Assembly: GCA_039602395.1 (NCBI GenBank)
Contig: JBCNJP010000248.1
Location: 61,019 to 125,018 of the forward strand
Direction: 5' to 3'
DNA from: Deinandra increscens subsp. villosa
Taxonomy: Eukaryota > Streptophyta > Magnoliopsida > Asterales > Asteraceae
DNA length: 64,000 bases
The notes beneath the pieces are model-generated. The model searched no databases and was not told where the DNA came from. It saw only the letters and a list, made by a program, of their open reading frames with translations. Shown in pieces: positions 21,749 to 33,310 of this stretch (the first letter of the stretch is position 1; each line of letters starts with the position of its first letter). The position numbers and the translations under genes were made by a program.

Positions 21749-24700
21749 CCAATGTTTGCAGATTAGGAGTTCAGATAGAACTCCTAAGCTTAAACCGTAA
21801 TTAAACTTTAAGACTAAACAATGAGCTAAGTGTAGGACTAAGGCAATTATCTGTAAGCTAGGCCGCTATCAAGGCTTATGTAAGGTCAGTTAGAGGTTTT
21901 GGGTTACAAATTTCAATATTTTTACCCATAGGTGCACTAAGCATTGATGAACCCTTCGATGCAGATAAGTGCTGAGAGTTCTATAAGTGTGTGTTTGTGT
22001 TGGGAACAAGACACATAGTCCTTAGTGTGAGTTAGGGTTTGGTACACTAGGAGTGAGTTGCATTGTGTGTGAATGTTCCTCTATAAGTAATAATTTAGCC
22101 TTTTTGACAAGTACCTTACAGCGAGCCTACAAGACCACTCAATCACCTGCCTAGCTGAGCCTAAATCTCTCGGGCTATCGCATTTCTCTTTCTGCATTTC
22201 TAAAGAAATTACCATCGCATGTATCACAAGCCATCCGGTTCGTATGCGGATATCAAGGGGTCAGACACACACCTGTGAAGACGGTGATTCCTGGATGACA
22301 AATTCGTCTCACAGCAGCAGACCTGGAGGCAACAGCTAACGTACCCGTGGTGGATCTTGCAGTGGAAGATGACAATGAGGAGGACAACTGGAGCAGCATG
22401 AGGAGGGAGGCCAGTATGAGCATTCAGCGGGGCACTTGGTGGTAGAGCTTTATATGGGACACTCGGTCTGCTATCACCCAGAGTAGCCAGAAGCGCATAT
22501 GGTCGATACACCTAAGTATGTACATTGTCACACCCCCAATTTCCACTAACGGAGTATAACCGTGTGGGGTGTGATCCAGACCAGGATCCAAGACTTTAGT
22601 TACAACCAAGCCATAACAGTAATTTAATAAAAGTTAAAGTACTTTTACAAAATGAAATAGAGTTTAGTTTAAGCAGTTCAGCGGAAGCACATTATCAAAT
22701 TACAAGTTTAGTTTTGACAAAATATATGAATTAAGTGTTCAAATGCATATTCCCCAAAAGTTTGTGAGTCAAGTGTACTGCCGCCATCCATGCCTTCCAT
22801 GATCCACCTAACGACCTGAAAAGTAATCAACAATTAAGTGTCAGCTAAAAGGATGGTGAGTTCACTAAAACAGTCTACATAACACCATGTAGACCAAAAT
22901 GCATACGAATAGTAAGGAACAATTCATAATCTAGTAATGCAAGTATTATCCGTATCATTAGGTAGCTAGCCTATGCTTATGCTCACCTGAACGTTCGAAA
23001 CCAAAGCTGACAATGTATCACAGGTATAACCTATGTAGTTTGCCTTCCCCGTGTCTTTCCCGATCACGGTAGTCCTAGGCTAATATTGGTCTCAGTCCGA
23101 CCGCCAGTCGGGAGGGTGCATCCTGTGCACCGCTGAGCGGGGGTGTCAATCCCCAGTAGTACTACTCAACATTACCTCGCTATTCTATATTAATGGCCCG
23201 ATAAAGTAAGGACTTTTGATATCAAAAGCAATTCAGTGAAACATGTGATATATGGTGGATAACTACTTAAGTAAAGAAATACCTTTACCGTGTTGTTACC
23301 ATCCTTTACCGGATGCAACTACAATAGTAAGTGAAACTCACCTTAGGGTGCACTGGTACGCGACACTTGGTTCTACAGGTTGGTCAAGATCGACCTAATT
23401 TGGTAAATATGGCCTAACCGGATTAGAAGTTATCACTAGGACGAATAATAACACATAAACCCCTAAACATATTTCATGAATTCATACAAGTCATACAATG
23501 CACATAGAAGTCCCAATTTGGGAGAAAATCATAAAATTGCAACTTAAGTCAAATCTGACCCAGAAAAGTCAAACTTCAAACACCTATCTAGAGACATAGC
23601 TAAAATCCACAATACTTGGAATTATCTCTTTAAATTTTACAGACATATACTACATATCAATTATAACTTGTAGCAAAAAAAATCAAGTAAAAAGGTTAAG
23701 AAATGAGAAAGTTATGCACGTCGGAAGTTAGCATTTTCAGCATTTAGTAAACTAGTTAAAGTAAAATGAAAACTTGCATAACTCACTCAAAACTTTGAAT
23801 TTATGAACCAAACTTTCCAGATCTTACTTTTAATATATAAACATCATTTACAAATAGCAAGCCTGCCAATAAAACAAGGTTAGCATGCTCAACCATTTTG
23901 AAAAGTTTACTTTTCACAGAAAAAGACAGCTTTGCATACCTAACTTGCAGCTGTGTTTTGGATGACCAATCGGAGGTTTTAGAAAGTGTGCGAGTAGCCG
24001 TTGTAAATTTAAGACATCCTACTTTAATAGAGAAAAATAATCAACTGATTTCGATAAAAATTGAGTGAGTTATGACAGCTACAAGTTGACCAAAAATTCT
24101 GGTCAAAGCTGTTAGGAATTTTTAAGTTTGCCAACGTTTAGGATTTCTTTTCTATGCTAACATTCGATCAATCAAACACCTACTAACAAGTTTATAATCA
24201 ACATAACATTTAATTTCTGGTCCTAACAAGGTTGTATCACAATCATAGCAAAATGTGAGCATGTGACTAGCATACAAGAGCATAACACCCAAATTTCATA
24301 ACCAAACACTCAACAATCATACAAGAGCATTCACAGCAGAAATTGAACTCAAAACCCAGCCCTAAACCCGAGTTCAAATCTGTACCAAATCATAAGTTAA
24401 CATATCTTAACCTAAAACATGAAATATAAGCATAACAACACTCCATTTAGCATATAGACACACAAAAACACACATGTAATCAACTAATTTCGGATTCAAA
24501 AATTAGGGCTTACAAGATTGATGTAAAATCGCAGGTAGGAGTAGAAAAGGAGAAGATGAAGCTGGCTTGAGTGTTCTAGTAGCTTGTAGGAGTTTCAATC
24601 CACCTCCTTGAACCTTGATTTCTCCAAAATCGCAAGTATTTGTGTGTGTGTATTTTGTGTCGTGAACAAAGAGAAGAGAGGAGGAGATGGAGCTGTGATG

Positions 24701-25760
24701 CGTGAAATGGAGGAGGGAGGGGGTTTTTGGCAGATTTCTCCCAAGTTATAATTACATATTTGGTCCCTTCATCTTTCTTTTTAAACATATGAGGCATAGA
24801 ACTCATTTAAGTGGGTTTTTACTAAAACTTGTAAAGTAAAATTTCTAAAAATATTTCCAAGTGTTTTAAACTCATTTAACATGTAGGACTTAGTTAGGTT
24901 ACATAAATTTTACATTTGTACAAAGAAATTCAAATTTACACACAAAGCCCGGTTTCGCGTAAAGAGGCAATTTTTCATAATTAACACATAAAGTCACGAA
25001 ACGAATTCACGAAACAAGTTACTAAAGTCAAATTACGTGTAAACATAAATAAATACGAAGCCATTCAAATAACGGGTCTCGGGTTCGCTAACGAAACTAA
25101 TAGAATTAGCGGAAAAAGTTAACGGAGTTAACTTGGGAAGTTGCGGTTGTCACATACATGGAGGATACACCTCTGACGCAGAGGACGACCAATATGAGTC
25201 TGTACCTGGACGATATACCCCTAACGCAGAGGAGGGACCAGATGAGTCTGAGCTGATGGTGGTGGAGCCAGCGGTCGAGGCACTATGAGCGGAGGTGTAT
25301 GCGGGGAAGTCTACCCCAATGCACCACGTGTCGTTGGCTCAAGATCCACGTGACCCTTACTATGCCGAGTGGCTACGAGCCTAGTATGCAACATCGTACG
25401 TCTATGATCGCTGCAGTTTCCCATGTCTGCAAAGGTCGTACAATCTATTGGCACAACCATACCCGCCCCAGATCTATCATGTCTTCCATCATCCACTTCA
25501 TTACCTCCATCAGCCTTATGCACCCTACTATGAGCCTCCCATGTCACCATATGCTGGACCGTGTAATCGTTACCTCTATGGACCATATCTAGAGGTAGTG
25601 GAACGCAACATGGGGTCGCCCGTTGGTGCCACGCTGGTTGAGGAGAACTAGTCCTAGAAAGGGATAACGCAGAGAAGAAGGCACACGAGAAGAGTATCGT
25701 CAAGAGGTTAAAGAAGGCGTTCAGTATCTGGGGAGCTTGTTGACATGGGTAGGAAGAAGA
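21749..25760 (+). pseudogene. Decayed retroelement leader and proline-rich remnant, split by a solo LTR
   Basis: Downstream of the primer-binding site, 21749-22525 and 25160-25760 form one region cut by the solo LTR at 22526-25154. After the break one frame reads GYTSDAEDDQYESVPGRYTP then NAEEGPDESE, a twice-repeated acidic Tyr-Thr-Pro motif. A second frame at 25448-25651 encodes 67 residues rich in Pro, Tyr and His (MAQPYPPQIYHVFHHPLHYL). I see no protease, reverse transcriptase or integrase, so this may be a gutted gypsy internal domain or a non-autonomous derivative. Confidence 0.35.
22526..25154 (-). mobile_element. Chromovirus-type solo LTR with target-site duplication TACAT
   Basis: The plus-strand edges are TGTCACACCCCCAATTTCC and GCGGTTGTCACA, so the minus strand reads TGTGACAACCGC to GGGGGTGTGACA. 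TACAT flanks both ends (22521-22525 and 25155-25159). Length 2629 bp. The segment at 23095-23160 (CAGTCGGGAGGGTGCATCC, then GAGCGGGGGTGTCAATCCCC) is a landmark shared with other long LTRs of this type. No internal genes, hence a solo LTR. Confidence 0.85.
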
Positions 25761-26169
25761 GGCATTAGGTGCGTCTGATTCATGTTGTTCTCTGATGTTA
25801 GGTTGATGGTTTGATCGTTTTGGTTTGATGATTAATTTTTGACTTAAGGACGTTGTTAGACTTGTGGTTGTTTTGTATCTTTTCAGATATTTGTATTTGG
25901 ATAACTTGTAGTAACTCTTGTAGCTATTGTTGAATAACTTAAAACTAGATGTAGACATTATGATTAATGTTGTTGTGATCGGGTTTTGTTAGACTTACTT
26001 GTTGTTAAGCGCCTATTGTTGGTCTATGTTATGAGTTGTTGTTTGCATGAATTGTGTTTTTAGACTTGGATTAGGTGGTTTAGACTCTAATTGGTGGCCT
26101 TGTGTTAGGACACATTTAGGGTATTATGAACCGTGACAAGGTTTTATGGTTAATATCACATTCTATCGT

Positions 26170-26350
26170 CCTAGTTAGGACGTTCGGATTCGTCAAGTTG
26201 GGATGACTGTGTATACAATGTGGTGTGTGTTTTCCCTGGTAGGAAGTCCAGATTCGTCTTGTTGGGGAAATTTTCAGTTACACCGTGTGTGTGTGTGTAT
26301 GTGTGTTCATTCCCGATAGGACATCTAGATTCGTCATGTTAGAATGATAA
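26170..26350 (+). repeat. Three diverged repeats of about 70-75 bp
   Basis: The phrase TAGGA-N5-(C/T)-N-GATTCGTC-N2-GTT recurs at about 26175, 26241 and 26316, each followed by a GT-rich or TTTTCAGT stretch, including a (GT)n microsatellite near 26286. Function unknown; likely retroelement untranslated sequence. Confidence 0.6.
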
Positions 26351-26440
26351 TTTTCAGTAGTTTCTTTAAATCCTCATTAACGTGTCAGAGATTCAACATG
26401 TGAGTTATTGACGTGGTGTTATTGGTTATCTTACATCAAA

Positions 26441-26880
26441 TGACAAGAGACGGAAAAAGCCAAACAGGTGGAAACGAGTCCCGAATCAAAACTCAACAGA
26501 TGACTAGGAGGGGGCATTAGAAAAAACATGAAAGTCATCTAAGTTAGTAGAGGAGGACCCTCCAACATTCGAGGAACTAAGACAAAGGGCTGAAGACGAG
26601 CATCTCCAACGACTAATAATAGAGGGTGTTTTCAAGGCCTTGCAAAATATTAAACCCACAACCACTTTCAATTCATTAGCCAGTACCACTGAAAATACAC
26701 GTGAACAGTCCACAGGGACAGAAATCATCTAAAGATCCCGAAAGGCCCACTTTAGAAATTAGGATTAGTGTAACGAAGGAAGTTCCACTCAACAAGATTA
26801 TTCTCGAAAAGCCCACTCAACACCATTCATTTCCAATAAGGCCACTGGGTATACCGGCGCCATGATGGTGTGGTCGCCCA
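26441..26880 (+). pseudogene. Gag-like N-terminal remnant
   Basis: An ATG at 26441 starts MTRDGKSQTGGNESRI. After stops and a frameshift the reading continues EEDPPTFEELRQRAEDEH then LQRLIIEGVFKALQNIKP. A charged N-terminus followed by an amphipathic helix with E-V-(A/F)-KAL resembles the start of plant gypsy gag proteins. The remnant runs into a GGT microsatellite. The assignment rests on composition and helix pattern only. Confidence 0.3.
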
Positions 26881-26921
26881 CCACGCACCAACCAAGGCGC
26901 AGAACATCGTCCCTGGTTCGT

Positions 26922-26949
26922 GTGGTGGTGGTGGTGGTGGTGGTGGTAG
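26922..26949 (+). repeat. (GGT)n microsatellite
   Basis: About nine GGT units, followed by a G run. It lies just upstream of the PIF/Harbinger ORF1 remnant and close to where the left end of that transposon would be expected. Confidence 0.9.
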
Positions 26950-27159
26950 GGGGGGTGTAGATTACAATGCGCATGGAATTGGGATAAAATTGGATTTTGA
27001 CCATTGAACGGTCATAAAATCGAACATTGGACCATTTTTTATTTTAAAAAATTTACCATTAAATCCTCTATTTAATCCCTCTTTCTACCTTAATTTTTCA
27101 CACCATTCACACTATACTCTTATCTACTCTAATATTTTTTATTAACTTTTCAAACCACC

Positions 27160-28425
27160 ATGAACACAAACAACCCAAACCTCAACCTATGAAATATGCT
27201 CATATTTGTGGGACAACCAAACCCGTTGTATACGGGTCAAGCTCCACTAAATCGATTTACAACCCCTCGTTTCCTAACAACTATACGCAATGGGGTAAAT
27301 TTCCTAATTATCCCCCATAAGTATTCCCACATTCACAACCCCGAACTCAAACCCAACTTGAACACGATGATGTGGAAATAATACCGAAAATGCAAGAACC
27401 GGCCCGAAGGCAAGCACGTAAGGGTAAACAACCCGAGGGAACTTCTTACGGGGTTGGGAAAACATGGAAGAAGAACTTCATTTGATTCAAGCACACTTTG
27501 ACGTCTCCAAAGACCCGGTTCACGATAAATTTTTTTATAAATGTTTTATTTATAAGTTGTTTTTTATTTATAAATATTTTATTAATAAATTGTTATTTAT
27601 AAATGTTTTATTACTTGTTTATCTAAAAAGTTTACTTATTTATAAATTGATTTTTACTTATAAATGTTTTATTTATAAATTGGTGTTTATAAATGTTTTA
27701 TTTATAGATTGGTATCAAAAAAATTATGTAGTTATTAAATGGTTTTTATATAGGCAACTCTCAAGCGAGAGGGGCTTTTGGAATCGTATTAGTAAACGAT
27801 TCCATGACTACCTCAAAGAGAAGGCAACCAACGACGAAGAAATAGTTTTTTTGTGATAACGATAAACTGGCCTGCAAGTAGGACGACATTAATGGGATTA
27901 TGCAGGAGTCCAGCAAAACCGTTAAAGTTGTGTAAGTGACACCAACTTGTTGAACATTACCAGCGGTTGATACAACGATGCCCATAACTCGATACATCTC
28001 CTTGAACATTGGAATAAGATGAAAAGGCCCCCCAATTTTCAAGAAATATTGGAGGGTCCAAGAGCGGCGAGAAAGAAACGATTGCCGACAGGTATCGATT
28101 TTCCCATGGGCTCGGCCCCAACGGGACATTGTCAAGCAAACTTCAACAACGACGCGGTTGAGGGTTGAGGAGGACGAGGACGCGAACGTGTTGCCTAGGC
28201 CGATTGGCAAAAAATGCCAGGGCCAAACTTAAGGAGAAGGCAAACGGTGACGAATTTTTAGAACACGTCAAATATATAAACACCAACCAATCTCAAAGAA
28301 AGGATTTGAAGAAGGTAAAAACACGTCTTCAGCAGTTGTGCATCTTTGGGATTGACACATCCAAACTTAGTTTAGAGAACAAGTATTAATCGAGCTTGAG
28401 AAGTTGAAGATCAAGAAAATTTGAA
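27160..28425 (+). pseudogene. PIF/Harbinger ORF1 (Myb-like DNA-binding protein), decayed
   Basis: ORF1 of plant PIF/Harbinger elements encodes a Myb/trihelix-like protein that assists the transposase in DNA binding and nuclear import. The start MNTNNPNLNL is followed by a stop, then proline/Asn-rich low-complexity sequence, then EEELHLIQAHFDVSKDPVH. After a 235-bp AT-rich interruption come GNSQARGAF and WNRISKRFHDYLKEKA, matching the family motif W-(T)xEE-x-L-I-x-A-(W/F)-x(3)-SKDPVxGNSQ-x(4)-FW-x-RI. The C-terminal part reads RLAKNARAKLKEKANGDEFL with a leucine-rich coiled coil to about 28425. Multiple stops and shifts show it is dead. The partner transposase relic lies at 49191-50150 on the same strand, so about 20.8 kb of later insertions separate the two halves. 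Confidence 0.75.
27527..27761 (+). repeat. AT-rich minisatellite interrupting ORF1
   Basis: Units near TTATAAATGTTTTATTTATA recur about eight times between the VH and GNSQ codons of the ORF1 remnant. The right edge ends in TATATAG, acceptor-like, but the left edge lacks a GT donor. It is either a degenerate intron expanded by repeats or an insertion. Confidence 0.6.
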
Positions 28426-28592
28426 GAGGCGTTAGTTTTTTTAGTATTTTTCTAGTATTTGTATTTTTTTTAATTTTCTACGTTTGCTTTTTAGTAATTG
28501 TAATTCAATAAAATGTTTAATGTAGTTTTTTTAATATTTAAATATTTGAAGTTTTAAAAATAGAAAAAAACAATAATAAAATAATGGAACTA

Positions 28593-29464
28593 CACTACAA
28601 AAACGACACATGTATACCCCTCAAGTGTGGAAATCCTGTATGAGTCACTACCTATGCAGCAAAACCACATAGACAAAACAACATGGGCATACCCCATGCC
28701 CTAAGAATCTCGCTTGCCTTCACTTCTCCATGACTTAATATTTCTTGTAATTTATTTTTTTTCTAATTTCGTAAATTTAATTTGTCGTTTGAATCAATTT
28801 AATTTAATATATAAACCAAAATATGTTGAGTTTGCAAGTCTTGATGCATGATGTACAAGTTACTATAGCATGGTTTTAAGCTGAGTTTACAACTCTTATT
28901 GCTTTCTGTACAACTTGAACTCTCATTGCCTTTTGTACAGCTTGATGCATTTAGTTGGTATATATTAAAAAACAACGTAACCTTGGGGAGAATGCCAAAC
29001 GGGAAAATTTGAGAATGGGTCTTGACTGAATATTAAGAGGTCATATCTCTCTTCTCTCTCTATCACCGCCATTGATTTCTCTCTTCTCTTTATATACGGC
29101 TTCGTCGACTCTTTCTCTTGCTAAATGAACACTGATATCTCTCTTCTCTATTTATCTCCGCCTTCGCCGGTTCTTTCTCTCTCTAAATGAACACCGCAAC
29201 AAGCTGCCTTTACTCTGTATTTGTATTTAAGAGGCGCACGCCGATCGTGGCTGCCGGTATCTGTTTTCTCCGTCATTGTTAATGGCTGGTGACACCGGCG
29301 TTTCGGCAATCGCACGACGTCGCGGTGGCTATGTGTGTCATAGTTTCTTGAGGTTATACAGAGGCGGCGGCTAGAGTTTAGGGTTTGAGATGATGGTGAT
29401 GATTCCCTTTTCAGATTTGGTCACATTTTTTTCCGCTTCTGATACCAGAATGGTTTTTGTAGTG
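28593..29464 (+). mobile_element. Possible CACTA-like non-autonomous element
   Basis: The left edge reads CACTACAAAAACGACACATG, the classic CACTA terminus. GGTTTTTGTAGTG at 29452-29464 gives a 12-bp inverted match. The flanking trinucleotides differ (CTA left, GGA right), so no 3-bp target duplication is seen. The right terminus falls within a diverged tandem repeat, so it may be chance. No transposase inside. Confidence 0.35.
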
Positions 29465-29690
29465 GGATGATGAGGGCGACAGTGACTTTGGTATGAGTCC
29501 CTTTTCCGATGTGGTTGCATTTTTCTTCAGTTCAGATGCTAGAATGGTTTCTGTCAAGGTTTAGGGTTTGAAACGGCGGTGATGATGACTTTGGTCTGAG
29601 CTCATTTTCAGATGTTATCGCATTTTTGTTCGATCTAGATGCCAACGGCGATGATGATTTACATTGGGGTTTGCATAACCCTAATCTGAG
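29330..29690 (+). repeat. Three diverged tandem units, 5'UTR-like GA-rich DNA
   Basis: Units of roughly 100-130 bp read GATGATG-N-GACTTTGGT-TGAGTCCCTTTT-C-GATGT-GT-GCATTTTT-TTC and AGATGC-AGAATGGTTT. Upstream (29040-29250) is CT-rich sequence of 5'-UTR appearance. No conserved protein frame was found. Confidence 0.5.
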
Positions 29691-30070
29691 CCTGGCTTAT
29701 TTTACTGAATTTCAGAAGATGAACTCGATGGCACCGTTAACAAGTATAGTGCAAAGGGTTGTGTGTAAGAATTAGCTTTAGCTATAAAAAAATTAGCTCA
29801 GAATTATTTTTCGGTGCACAATATTATGATTATGCTTCAAGATGCTTATTGGCACTGGTGGCAAAATTCAAAAAAAAATCAAATCTTGATGTTCTTTATG
29901 ATTTCTATGGTCGATTGATCTTGGTTGGCAAGGGTTTGAAATGTTAGTTTAATTTTGATGGTTTTATCAGTTGTGATGTTCATTGATCTGAGCCTTGAAA
30001 TGATTCTGATGAAGGTTTGTTGGGAGGTTGATGTCGATGTTCTTTCTTATTTCTATAGTTGGGTGATCAT

Positions 30071-30172
30071 GGTTAGTATTGGTTTAAATGTTGGCTCAAT
30101 TTTATGGTTTTATCTTTGATGGGTTAGTATTGGTTTAAATGTTGGCTCAATTTTATGGTTTTATCTTTGATG
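30071..30172 (+). repeat. 51-bp perfect tandem duplication
   Basis: GGTTAGTATTGGTTTAAATG and the following 31 bases are repeated immediately, with no or almost no change, indicating a recent event. Confidence 0.85.
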
Positions 30173-30819
30173 GTTTTATCGGTCGGCTATGATGATCTTT
30201 GATTTGAGCTGCTTAATTTGCTTAAGGATATGAGCTGTGTAACGAAAGCTACCCTTTCATACCTTGAGTTTGGATTTAAGTATATAACCATTTCTATTTC
30301 TATGCTGATTTTAAATCTTTCAAATGGTATGTATTTTGTTTGTTTTTTTAGTTGTTTTCATTTTAATCAAAGTTATAGTCATTTTTCTGCTTTACAAATA
30401 ACATTAAATTGATTATTTTGGTCATGTAAACTAACGTGGTTAATAAAAACTGAACATTTAAATGAAATAAGTCATTTATTCAAAACCCTAACCTCAACAT
30501 GTCTTAAAGAATGGAGTGGACATATAAAAATAGAGTGGAGATTAGAGGTATAGGAATAAAATTGAGATGTAAATTTTGTAAACATAAATAGAAACTCTTA
30601 TAGCACAAAACAATAAAAGCTAATATATAACCTCGCGTGTCAAGGCATGCTTCGTTTTGGGAATACAAAATTCTAATCTTGATAATTTAGTTTCCAAATT
30701 TAAAAATAAGCATAACACAAAAAAAAAAGAACAAACAAAGAAACACAAACGAGCCCTCGCGCGACCCAACAACAAACACAAACAAAGCCTCGCGCTTAAG
30801 CAAAAAGCAAACAACCCAT

Positions 30820-31507
30820 TAGAGATGCACTGATGAAGTGATTGAACAACGAAGACGAATTGATTATACGAATGAGGACGGGAATATTTATTAGTGATGA
30901 AGTGATTCGAGAAACTGACTATTTTCTAGATTAGCGATGAAGTGATTCAAAGACATGAAAACATCATGCGACTAGGGATGAACTAATTAGCGATGAATAG
31001 ATTTGAAGGTTTGACTTGTTATTGTAGCATGTTTATTTAATGGAAAGTGTTTATTTTTGCATGTAGTGCAAGTTGGTATTAGGGGTGTTCATCGAGTCGA
31101 ATTCAAGTTATTCAAATCGAGTTATTTGAATTTAAAAATTTTAAATCTAGATTCGAATTCAACTCGAATTCGAATAAATTTACCTAAACCAATTCGAAAA
31201 AGCTTATTCGAATTCGAGTCGAATTTGAATCCATTCGAATAAACCAAATTAGAAAAAAAATTATTTCTAATATCTAGTAAATTTTATACATGTTACTTAA
31301 CATCTCAACAATGCATTAGGGATGCACTGATGAAGTGCTTGAACAACGAAGATGAATTGATTATACAAATGTGGACGTGCATATTTATTAATGATGAAGT
31401 GATTCGAGAAGTTGACTATTTTCTAGATTAGCGATAAAGTGATTCAAAGACATGAAAACGTGATGCGACTAGGGATGAACCAATTAGTGATGAATAAATT
31501 TGTAGTT
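30820..31507 (+). repeat. Direct duplication of about 190 bp flanking an AT-rich insert
   Basis: 30820-31006 and 31312-31507 align over their length (GATGCACTGATGAAGTG, then ATTTTCTAGATTAGCGAT, then CATGCGACTAGGGATGAA) with about 10% differences. Between them, at 31080-31260, is a segment full of TTCGAAT and GAATTCGA words in both orientations, beginning ATTAGGGGTGTTCATCGAGT, a common start of dispersed plant repeats. Confidence 0.7.
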
Positions 31508-31513
31508 TTAACA

Positions 31514-31860
31514 TGGAACTGCATGAGTGGTGGATTGTCTACTCGATCATGATGAACACGATTTGATTCGAGTACGGATTAAGAACACAATAAGGTAAAT
31601 ACAATGGATATTGTAATGATATGCTTCAGAGAGTATACACAGAAAAACACACACTAAAGAATGATCAAACCAGGAAGTCTCTGTTCTATACAACGAAAAA
31701 TCTATTTATACTATGCATTACTGGCCACGAATTGGATGTCCACGAACTGTGAGTTCGTGGGTCACAAACTCCCAGTTCGTGCCTCACTTCGTTGGCAGCA
31801 TTCCTTGCATCTTTGACTTCTTCTGATACTTCACATGACGAACCAGATTATGCTCTAACA
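31514..31860 (-). mobile_element. 3' LTR of a fragmentary LTR retrotransposon
   Basis: On the minus strand the segment reads TGTTAGAGCATAATCTGG to about CAGTTCCA. The 3' side (plus-strand 31861-31876) is AACTCTCCCTCGATTT, which as reverse complement is a G-rich polypurine tract abutting TGTTAGAG. That order (tract, then LTR) marks a 3' LTR. The left border and TSD candidate (TAACA) are uncertain. Confidence 0.5.
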
Positions 31861-33310
31861 AACTCTCCCTCGATTTGTGCAGTATCTGTTTCACCACATA
31901 GTGTTGTATTTTCAATCAAAACTCCCCTTCAACTTGATAGTTAGTCTGATTTTGAATACTTGACGTTGTACACTGTGTTTCCTCCTTATCAACAGCTTCA
32001 GAAGACTTGAAGTTGTGACATTCTCTTTCACTTTTGAACATGGCCAACATAAATAATCTTGGCGCAAAACGTCTCTTTGAGACTCCAAGATATTTTGATT
32101 TTAAAATTTGGTTTGTATCTAGTGTTGATCAATCGAAAACAAACAAGAAATAAAATCTTTTTGATTTTTCGAGACTTTACATCAAAACACACCTAAAATC
32201 TTTTTGGTATTGTTTAATGTTGAAAAGTAAATAACATACAGAATCAAACAATATTTTTGTCTTTTGTAAGAAAGATCAAGACATGGGATCATATTGGTCA
32301 TAACGTGTTGAATTACACTTTAATTTCAATTAATTCTGCATAAGCCATGTCGATTGCAGATATAATTTGTCCAACTTTAAACTCAGGCATAATCATACTC
32401 ATAACATCTGGATTTGTTAAGGTATTGATTAATTTACTTTGACCAGTGTACCCCATACTATCAGACATACTGAGGTATGCTTTTGTATCACTCTCAGTGA
32501 TTTCACTTGTGATTTGACGCATAGTGATTCTATTCATGATATAGTCAACTGTGTTCAATGCAAAAAGTAATAAGAACGTTAAATCGTCTACCTTAAGGTC
32601 GATCTTTCGATACGCAGATAAGACATCGAATATAACAAAAATAAGAAAATAAAACAAGTTAAAATTGTATAATTTAACAACAATCAGGTTGGTACTCTCG
32701 TACACGCAAAGAAAGTCTGATGAATTATATGAAACACCAAAGAAAATAAAGCAGAACCTTAAATGAACAACTAAAGGTCGATACTCCCGTATACCCTGAG
32801 ATAGTCCGATCATTTAAGAAAATAAAGAAAATCAAAAAAGTTTAAATCTTTGCAAAATGAACATATGTTTACACAGTGACTTCCAAATTTTTTTATATCT
32901 TTTGTAATATCTTGAGATACGCATCAAGATGTTGTCCACTAAGTCAAGCATCCGATTTAGTGTATATTACATATGTATACTTTTTGAATTTGTCGAGCCT
33001 ACCTAGCACATCGAACAATGATATTATGGCCTTTTCACATACTCTATCCATGAGTCAGACAACGTCAGCCAATGTACCATCATTTCCCAATGATATCAAA
33101 TACAATTTCGCATTTTTCATTTTTTTTTATCTTTTTGCATTTTTTAAATTTTTATCTTGTCCATAAAACTTTCTCCCCCTAGAAATGACAAACTCATTTT
33201 TTAGATTTTCATTTTTACCATTTGAAAAACGACACACTATTTTTGTATTTTTCAATTTTCCGTCAAACAAACAAACTCCCTCTCAACATGAGACAGAGTG
33301 AAAAATAAAG
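31861..33310 (-). mobile_element. Truncated 3' interior of the same LTR element
   Basis: Sequence upstream (minus sense) of the polypurine tract. It includes recurrent phrases such as ACTC(C/T)CGTA and a second polypurine-like CTCCCTCTCAAC at about 33277. The 166-codon minus frame at 32313-32813 has no domain I recognise and looks like untranslated or decayed 3' sequence. No 5' LTR follows; homology to the 30.2-kb flank resumes near 33370. Confidence 0.35.

Noticed and set aside
22224..22609. Minus-strand frames near the TACAT duplication
   Set aside because: They cross an insertion border between retroelement leader and solo LTR, so cannot represent one gene.
25311..25958. 215-codon minus-strand frame
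   Set aside because: It runs antisense through the decayed retroelement interior, has low-complexity Ser/Tyr/Lys start and no domain; likely a by-product of the opposite strand's Pro/His-rich sequence.
27761..28210. 149-codon minus-strand frame
   Set aside because: Antisense to the PIF/Harbinger ORF1 relic, which has clear family motifs on the plus strand.
32313..32813. 166-codon minus-strand frame
   Set aside because: Lies upstream of a polypurine tract in a truncated LTR element, with no recognisable domain; treated as decayed 3' sequence.
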